64,000 bases of DNA from Agapanthus africanus (taxonomy: Eukaryota; Streptophyta; Magnoliopsida; Asparagales; Amaryllidaceae). Both the position numbers and the translations under genes were made by a program. The stretch spans positions 70,305,396 through 70,369,395 of the forward strand of contig JASDDO010000016.1 in the NCBI GenBank assembly GCA_030015575.1. The letters are read 5' to 3'. Positions 57,360 to 64,000 of the stretch are shown piece after piece; the first letter of the stretch is position 1; each line of letters opens with the position of its first letter. The notes under the pieces are model-generated. The model was not told the origin of the DNA. It ran no database searches and saw only the letters and a program-made list of their open reading frames with translations.

Positions 57360-59068
57360 TGTTCATAACAGAATACTGCATTTTATACCGCCCATTCTTA
57401 CGCTCGGTTGTTTATCGGTAGGTACTCTTTAGCCGTGTTTGCTAGTAATTGCAGGATACAGGTTCTCGGCTCTAAACGGTGAAATTCATGAAAACACACG
57501 ACAAAATCCGGGTTCCTGCCATTCACAGATAAAACACGGATCTCCGCTCTTTATCCGTCGGTTGCCACACACCAGTTTAGGAGACAAAATGGCAAATCAA
57601 TGTCATTTTCATGCACAAGGCTCAATGGCAACACAAGATCCAAGAAATCTACGCGGAGCTCGAGACAATCATGGCAAAAGATCCACATCAAATCATCTTT
57701 TTGATCAATAGAAATTCTGGAAGAAATGTGGAAAGATTATCAGAAAAGACATATGCCAAACTACAGACAAAAGAGGACCAGGGAAGCACCCAAACTTTGA
57801 GGGCCCAACTCCCCAAAAGGGCCGCGGAACCGCGGCATAAGCATGCTTAGGCCGCGGATCCGCGGCCATGTGGTCTCCTCTCTGTGTCGTTTTTCTGGGG
57901 CAGTTTTGTACTTTTATATAGAGCCATATTCTTGCCTTAGGTTTCCAGTTCCCCTCCTATAAATATCCCAGAACTGAGCCAAACCAGTGTGTGAAATTCT
58001 TTAGCCTCTTTTTGTTAGGTTTTAGTCTTCTTCTTCTTCTTCATTCTTTCCTCCATGAAAATTGTAGTGAGAGCTTTTTGAGTGGATGATGAAATGAAGA
58101 TGAGGGTTTTTGTATTATTGTTTTTGCTTAGCTTCCCCCTTGAGCTCTCTACCTTAACTTGATCTTGCAACCTCTTAAGTGAGCTTGCAAGTTTAAGCTT
58201 TGGTGATTGGTCTCAAGGGGTTGTATCATTTTGTTCTCTCTTTAGTGCTTCATTTCACATGAGTTCTTTACCCTTCTCTTGATCTTGCAACCTCTTGATT
58301 GAGCTTGCAAGTTTAAGGGTTGGCTATTGATCCCATGCTTGTCTTGTGTTTTATGGTTCTTGTAATTACTTTCTTGCATTTTTCATTCTTATCTTTAATT
58401 ACTTGCAATTTATTACCATGCACTTTAATTACTTGCTTGTAATCTTTTCTTTTCTCTGTTCTTTTCTTTTGCTCTTTTTGGTTTGTTTTGTGAATGGTTG
58501 TAATTATTATTGTTAAGAAGAAATACGATATTATAAGTTAACGTTTCTTTGCTCATCTCCTTTTCCCGTATTTTCCATTGAACTCCGCCCAAACGATACG
58601 CAAGCGCTCCGTTAGGCATCCTACCCTAACAAGGTAACGGTGATCCCTAACCGCGACCGGTTGCGTTCGGTTTGGCCGGAGGCGAAAGCAAGAGACAAGA
58701 ACGGAAGGACAAGGGTAAATAAGCCGGATTCCACGAATACCGCGCTTAAATCCCTTAATCCACGTTGTTGCCGATTACTCTAGCTTCAATTGGTCAAGAC
58801 TCGGCTCAAAGGTTTTGAGTACGGATTTCTTTAGCTTACAATTTCGTATCTTTTTCTTAACAACTTTATACTTGCAAATAATACACATAGGTTAGATTGA
58901 ACAAATTCATACAAATTCTTTATTGACTCGTCTAAAAAAAGAAAGGACATACAACCATCTCCCTGTGGATCGACCCGTGCTCAACCGGCTAGCTGCATAG
59001 CGACACCGTCCTGATCGCGGTTATACTTTAGAACTTTGAACATCCGACACGCCAAAAGCGTGCGATCA
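57360..59068 (+). repeat. 5' LTR of TE-G (1709 bp)
   Basis: It starts TGTTCATAAC and ends GCGATCA. It contains a 79-codon U3 frame (57611-57850), the GC palindrome cluster 57822-57865, and a TATA box at 57958. A duplicated segment near 58150-58320 has CTTGATCTTGCAACCTCTT twice (58158 and 58278). Confidence 0.92.
57958..57966 (+). promoter_or_regulatory. TATA box of the TE-G 5' LTR
   Basis: TATAAATAT lies in the same context as the TE-A TATA box. Transcription probably starts about 30 bp downstream and crosses the leader into the ORF at 60149. Confidence 0.65.
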
Positions 59069-59070
59069 AA

Positions 59071-59088
59071 TGGCGCCGTTGCCGGGGA
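59071..59088 (+). promoter_or_regulatory. Primer-binding site of TE-G (tRNA-Asp type)
   Basis: TGGCGCCGTTGCCGGGGA lies two bases after the LTR end. It is complementary to the 3' end of plant tRNA-Asp, the usual primer of Athila/Tat-type elements. Confidence 0.88.
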
Positions 59089-60148
59089 GACGGTAGCGTA
59101 TTTTCTTTCTTGTTATTCGGGTTAATATTATTTTTGTATATATTTATAAAAATAAAAATAAAAAAAATCTTTTTGTTATTTTTGATAATTTTTGTGGGCA
59201 AGTGTGCAGAATTTTGCGTATTTGCAAACTGCGATTGTGGAGAGCAAAGTGTACGTTCAAGGCTAAGGTGTTTGCAAAGTACAGTGCCAAAGAACCGGGT
59301 AGTTTGACCCGCGCAAGCGAACTTTTCAAGCTTACCGGATTTGGTTCAACAAGGGTTTCCTAACCCAAAACTTAACGGTACGTACTTTACTAACACCTTC
59401 TTCACAAATCCGACGCATCCAATATACTATTCTTTGCAGGATTCTTTGCAAGTTCGCTAGCAAACGTTAAAAATTGACTAACCCGTATTTGTTGCAGTGC
59501 CGCGCTTAAACTAAAAAACGATTGTTTGATTCTTTATAGAATTTTTATTGAATTGCGCATTGCATACATTAATACGGACTCAGGGGCAAGCGAACCCCAC
59601 AATATACGGTAAAGGATTTCATCAACTTTTCCGTAGCCCACAAATCACGAACTTGAGCATAACGTTTACCCGCACAAAATTTAAAAGAAACTAGACTTTA
59701 AGCCTTAAGGACTTCGCGCTCACTAGGAGAAGTTAACTGTGTTTAAAACCTTACTTAACGGTATATTGTTTACGGGGTGTCTAGGAAAGTGTTAACGGCG
59801 AAACCGCCAAAAGAGAAAGGGTTATTTAATTAAGGAACTTCGCGAAAGCGTTGGAAAACCTCCCCTTATCTCTGCACTTACCTGGCCTCGTGATCAGTGT
59901 ATCTTGAGCCTGTTTCTCGACACAATTTTACTTTGACAATCAAGTTCTGGAGCAGGTCTAGTTGACCTAGGTAAACCCTAGAACGATTAGGTGTGTGGTA
60001 TTTTTGTGTCGTGATTGTTTTTGTCCATATTCTTTTTGTGTGTATATTTCATTCTTTTGTTAATATATAACTATAAAAAAATAAAAAATAAAAAATCACA
60101 TTCTTTTTCCCCTCCTTTTCTCTACCTTTCTTTCTTTCTCTTCATATC
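59089..60148 (+). other. TE-G 5' untranslated leader
   Basis: About 1.06 kb with only short chance frames, AT-rich near its end. No uORF stands out. It presumably carries the packaging signal. Confidence 0.6.
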
Positions 60149-61534
60149 ATGGGTACCCCACATCGAAAAACTCTTGCCGAACTTTGGTACCCACAACCAG
60201 ACATTACTTCTTACGGTTCTTGCTTTGGCCGAACATCGAACGACCCCTCCATGCCCAAAGTTTCAATGAAAGATCGCATAGAAGCGTCTAGGACAAACAC
60301 TTGCACTCCTCATTCCACTTTGTATCAACCTTGTCAACCTCCCACAACCGGTTATGTTGATACCCCTTTTGCAAGTCGTCCTTTGTCCATCGCTGAACGT
60401 ATTGAACAATCCCGTAGCCGATCTTTCACTCCTTTCACCACTTCAAGTTCTTGGGATCAACAATTCCATTTACCTTCCTATTCAAATGTTGATCCTGCTC
60501 CTGTCCAGCCATTCAATTCCTACCAATCCTACCCTACTTTGTCACCTTCCCTAGACATTGCTTCAGAACCGCCATTTGGGAGTTTTCAGTATCCAAACAA
60601 CTTTGAATCTTTTACTGAAACCCCTTCACAACCCATGTCTAGTCTGGAACAGTCGTTGGAAGACTTTAGGGTAGCGTCAAGCCAACATATGATGGATTTG
60701 AATGCGTCCATGGCCGCTCTCATACAACCTACTGACCCGGTAGCTAGTTACCAGCTAGCTCCAAATTTTCCAATGTATGATGAGGCGGTAGGACAGGCTG
60801 AGAATTTGAGTGGAGAAAGTGAGCTGTATACTCTTCCAAATCAAACCTACCCGTCTCAAATTGAATCCCACAACTCCTGTGTTGAAATTCTATCAAGTGT
60901 CCCAAATGACTTATCAGTTGAAGATAGAATGTTTAATGAGTTGCGCGACTTTGTAGTGTTTGATTTGCCAGATTGTGAAGGGACCTTGCCAAGTGAAACC
61001 ACACCCAATCCTTTTGACCTCTACACCTCCATCTTAGAACCTGAATTGATTGAAATCCATGCTTTTGATGAGGTGTCTGAGAATTTTGATTTTCACTTGA
61101 TTGAGGATATTGACGCTGGGAATATTTTGGATGATGAACCCATAGATTTAGCTGAATTTTTCTCTCCTACTCATCATCCCGAGTCATTAACTGTTTTTCC
61201 CGAACCTCATATGCGTCTGGATATTGATGAAATATGCATGGATGAGCTTAATTTTGAGGAGAATATTGAGGATAGTACTGAGGATGAAACAGTTTTAATT
61301 GATGAGTCGGATTTTCCAATTCATCCTGTTCCTTTCATTGACTGTGTACACCCTCCCGAAACCTTAACCGATACCCTTCCTAAATCACCTCCCCTACCCT
61401 TTCCATCGTTCCGACCATGCAAGAAACCGTATCACTTTCATTTCATATGTCTGGTTTACCAAGTTCGGCTTACCCATGGTTTCTTACGAATCTTGAGGGA
61501 TTTGACCCAATCTCTCGACGGGTTAATAGATTAG
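60149..61534 (+). CDS. Unknown 461-residue protein of TE-G
   Basis: I do not recognise this protein. ATG at 60149 has G at +4 and is the first long start after the leader. Residues 1-150 are rich in Ser, Thr, Pro, Gln and Tyr and hold an internal repeat: K-DRIEASR (42-48) and A-ERIEQSR (83-89), each followed by a Thr-Pro after a few residues. Residues about 154-182 (SSLEQSLEDFRVASSQHMM...) could form one amphipathic helix. Residues about 220-410 are strongly acidic. There is no zinc knuckle, protease, RT, RNase H, integrase, signal peptide or membrane segment. The open frame across 1.4 kb with no stop argues for recent coding function. It could be a remnant of a Gag-linked spacer, an accessory ORF, or a captured host gene. 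Confidence 0.7.
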   Translation: MGTPHRKTLAELWYPQPDITSYGSCFGRTSNDPSMPKVSMKDRIEASRTNTCTPHSTLYQPCQPPTTGYVDTPFASRPLSIAERIEQSRSRSFTPFTTSSSWDQQFHLPSYSNVDPAPVQPFNSYQSYPTLSPSLDIASEPPFGSFQYPNNFESFTETPSQPMSSLEQSLEDFRVASSQHMMDLNASMAALIQPTDPVASYQLAPNFPMYDEAVGQAENLSGESELYTLPNQTYPSQIESHNSCVEILSSVPNDLSVEDRMFNELRDFVVFDLPDCEGTLPSETTPNPFDLYTSILEPELIEIHAFDEVSENFDFHLIEDIDAGNILDDEPIDLAEFFSPTHHPESLTVFPEPHMRLDIDEICMDELNFEENIEDSTEDETVLIDESDFPIHPVPFIDCVHPPETLTDTLPKSPPLPFPSFRPCKKPYHFHFICLVYQVRLTHGFLRILRDLTQSLDGLID

Positions 61535-63284
61535 CACAATCGCTATTTACACATCGCTCATCATAAATTGTGCTAATCTATTCACTACATTTGCACCCTC
61601 AAGTTCGTACTCCACTTCTTTTTCCCTTCCGCCATTCTTCTTCTGATATACCGAGACCGTATCCCGCTTCTATCTCCATACGGTCTCGCGTATTCTCCAT
61701 CTCTTTTCTCTACGCCTTCTTTCACCGGCCACTGCTTTATCACGATAAGATCTTTGAATGGTTGGTGTTAACTTTTGGCCTGTGTAAGGCCTTGTCTAGC
61801 TTGATACTGTTTTCTTTCCCCCCTAATCCTGAACTTCAAGGCTTAATAGTGGAAACACTGTTTTACTTAAAGCTTGGGGGGACACCATTTTTGTATATAT
61901 TTTTGGTTTTCCTTTTTGTTTTGTATATAATTTGTTTTTAGGGAGCGCCGACAATTTTGACCCTCTTGGTATAGCCTGACAGTGAGGGCACTGTCAAGTT
62001 TAAGTTTGGGGGTGTGCTCGGTAAGCTTTCTTCCTTCGCATTCATTTGTATATTTTGCATTTGCATACCTTATTAAAAACCCACAAAAATCGAAAATTTT
62101 CCAAAAAAAATATAAAAACTTTATCGTCAAGTTAGCTAAATAGGGTAACTTAGATTTTTATTCTGAAAGTTTAGTTGATATGTTCGAAATAACTAAATTC
62201 TAGGCTTAGGAATTGAAAACCCTAAAAATAACCCTCATTCTGTCTAACTTTGGTAAGTATACGTCCTTACAGTTTTTTTTTGAGAAATAGGTAATCTTGA
62301 GTTCAGTTCTTGAGTTAAGTCAAGATAAAGGGAAAGTATTGAAGCTTTACTGGAGGATAAGTCTGAAAAAAAGTTTCTTTTCTTGAGTTTAAATTTAGAA
62401 ATTATATACCCTACAAACTGCACTTACACGCACCTTGAAACTTGAGATAGTAGAAGATACCTAGAAATACTCTTGCCTGAAAGCCTAGTATGAAAGAAAA
62501 AACGGTATTTAAAGCTAAACACCAAAAAGAGCATATTGAAAAATATATCCGGTCTTGAAAAAGAAAAAAAGAAAAAGAAAAAGAAAAATAGAATAAAGTC
62601 AAGACCTGGAAACTGCTATTTACGCTTTAAAGTTCACACATTCAGTAATCGGCCGTTAGTGCCTCAAGAAGCATTAATAGTCGCATGAAAGTTGTGTGAG
62701 CAGATCCGTCCATCCTTAATGAAAAGAAGTAGTATTAGGTATTAAGGCAAGGGTATTATAGCTTGAATTGAATTCTCAAGTGTAGGGGTGCAAATTTACA
62801 CACACGTAGGGGTATACAATCGATGTTTGGATAAAAGATAGAAATGAAGAATAAGACTTGTATTTTCTGTAAAGTTCACAAAAATACCTGATTTGAGGCC
62901 GCACTTTAGAAGGAAAACTCAGGAGAACCAACATCTTTCTAAACTTTTTTGGAACGTATATGATCTAAGGTTAAATAGATAGGAGGTGTGAAGAATAAGG
63001 GTTGGATATTTCTAACTTAGGATGATAGAGTTTCTAACGTAAATACTAAACTGTAAGAGTAAAATCAACGTTAACTTATGACACTAGCTTGACGGGATTT
63101 TGTGGGTGTAATCCGCTGAAAACCCTCAGGAGACAACACTCCTCCTACTAGGGACACCTAGAGGTTTAACGGCTTGTTGCACATGCTCAGTGCAATCGCG
63201 TTCCCTGCGAAAGTGCGGTTAGGATTTTATTTTGTGAATAATTGGTTTTGCTCGGGACGAGCAAAAGTTAAGTTTGGGGGTATT
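61535..63284 (+). other. 3' untranslated region of TE-G
   Basis: It parallels TE-A's 3' UTR: a GCTTGGGGGGACACC motif (61871), GACAATTTTGACCC (61950), AAGTTTGGGGGTG (62003) and the terminal AAGTTTGGGGGTA (63270). A 123-codon frame at 61570-61941 and a 50-codon frame starting near 61418 have no recognisable identity. The A/G-rich run at 62556-62590 is simple sequence. The block at 63100-63215 is nearly identical to TE-A. Confidence 0.72.
63270..63282 (+). promoter_or_regulatory. Polypurine tract of TE-G
   Basis: AAGTTTGGGGGTA is followed by TT and the LTR start TGTTCATAAC, identical to the TE-A arrangement. Confidence 0.75.
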
Positions 63285-64000
63285 TGTTCATAACAGAATA
63301 CTGCATTTTATACCGCCCATTCTTACGCTCGGTTGTTTATCGGTAGGTACTCTTGAGCCGTGTTTGCTAGTAATTGCAGGATACAGGTTCTCGGCTCTAA
63401 ACGGTGAAATTCATGAAAAAACACGACAAAATCCAGGTTCCTGCCATTCACAGATAAAACACGGATCTCCGTTCTTTATCCGTCTGTTGCCACACACCAG
63501 TTTAGGAGACAAAATGGCAAATCAATGTCATTTTCATGCACAAGGCTCAATGGCAACACAAGATCCAAGAAATCTACGCGGAGCTCGAGACAATCATGGC
63601 AAAAGATCCACATCAAATCATCTTTTTGATCAACAGAAATTCTGGAAGAAATGTGGAAAGATTATCAGAAAAGACATATGCCAAACTACAGACAAAAGAG
63701 GACCAGGGAAGCACCCAAACTTTGAGGGCCCAACTCCCCAAAAGGGCCGCGGAACCGCGGCATAAGCATGCTTAGGCCGCGGATCCGCGGCCATGTGGTC
63801 TCCTCTCTGTGTCGTTTTTCTGGGGCAGTTTTGTACTTTTATATAGAGCCATATTCTTGCCCTAGGTTTCCAGTTCCCCTCCTATAAATATCCCAGAACT
63901 GAGCCAAACCAGTGTGTGAAATTCTTTAGCCTCTTTTTGTTAGGTTTTAGTCTTCTTCTTCTTCTTCATTCTTTCCTCCATGAAAATTGTAGTGAGAGCT
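63285..64000 (+). repeat. 3' LTR of TE-G (first 716 bp; continues outside the window)
   Basis: It matches 57360-58075 with about seven differences, including the TATA box at 63883 and the GC palindromes at 63747-63790. Confidence 0.92.

Larger units (their letters stand above)
57360..64000 (+). mobile_element. TE-G: non-autonomous Athila-related LTR element (3' end beyond window)
   Basis: 5' LTR 57360-59068, tRNA-Asp-type primer site, about 4.2-kb interior, PPT, and 3' LTR from 63285 running off the window. The LTRs are about 99% alike over the 716 bp that can be compared (roughly seven differences counted by eye), so the insertion is young. LTR and 3' UTR are clearly related to TE-A, but gag, protease, RT and integrase are absent. 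In their place is one 461-codon ORF of unknown function. It needs an autonomous partner, perhaps the TE-A family. Confidence 0.87.

Noticed and set aside
56869-57381. 170-codon minus-strand ORF spanning the TE-F LTR end and TE-E
   Set aside because: It crosses an LTR/target junction, so it cannot be an old gene; its left part is the same LTR frame seen at 48730-48984.
1-64000. A host gene or a defence-type gene cluster in the window
   Set aside because: Every stretch can be assigned to a named repeat or lies within one; no intron-exon gene or non-retroelement enzyme could be supported.

Overview
The window is plant nuclear DNA made almost entirely of LTR retrotransposons; I find no host gene. 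The grounds are Ty3/gypsy chromovirus, Athila-like and Tat/Ogre-like proteins, a Ty1/copia element, a Cassandra-type TRIM with a 5S rRNA-like promoter, and primer sites matching plant tRNA-iMet and tRNA-Asp. This is a repeat-rich angiosperm chromosome region, perhaps pericentromeric. The species cannot be named from the sequence. Element names used here are mine.

The elements are nested and the layers can be read from target-site duplications (TSDs). TE-E (Tat/Ogre-like, + strand) is the oldest visible layer; it survives as a gag tail at 46550-46797 and a protease fragment at 57134-57359. Into it went TE-D (chromovirus, + strand; its 3' half is 37445-46549), TE-F (Ty1/copia, - strand, 46798-57133) and TE-G (non-autonomous Athila relative, 57360 to beyond the window end). 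TE-D's integrase gene is broken twice: by a solo LTR (38236-42793, TSD GAGGT) and by TE-B (- strand, long LTRs, 3821-37444). TE-B's 3' LTR holds TE-A (Athila-like, 1-3820). TE-B's 5' LTR holds the Cassandra-like element (14197-36575, TSD CATAT). Inside Cassandra lies TE-C, an array of four - strand LTR copies (14465-36056). Inside the first TE-C LTR lies TE-T (14722-26221, TSD GTACA), a full-length Tekay/Del-like chromovirus. The deepest chain is E > D > B > Cassandra > C > T, six layers.

Coding capacity is mostly decayed. TE-T keeps gag, protease, reverse transcriptase, RNase H, integrase and a chromodomain-like tail in order, but with several stops and frameshifts. TE-D, TE-E and TE-F are fragments. 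TE-A contributes an open integrase C-terminus at the left edge. The longest undamaged unexplained frame is a 461-codon ORF in TE-G (60149-61534). It has no recognisable Gag or Pol domain, sits between two near-identical LTRs, and is the best candidate for something undescribed. TE-B's 4.1-kb interior is also unlike gag-pol and carries decayed coding blocks I cannot assign.

Non-coding signals worth attention are: a 5S-like Pol III promoter in the Cassandra LTR; a tRNA-like segment in a TE-C LTR; GC-rich palindromes recurring in three different families; an LTR core motif shared by four chromovirus LTR families; and a roughly 110-bp 3' UTR block that is almost invariant between TE-A and TE-G.
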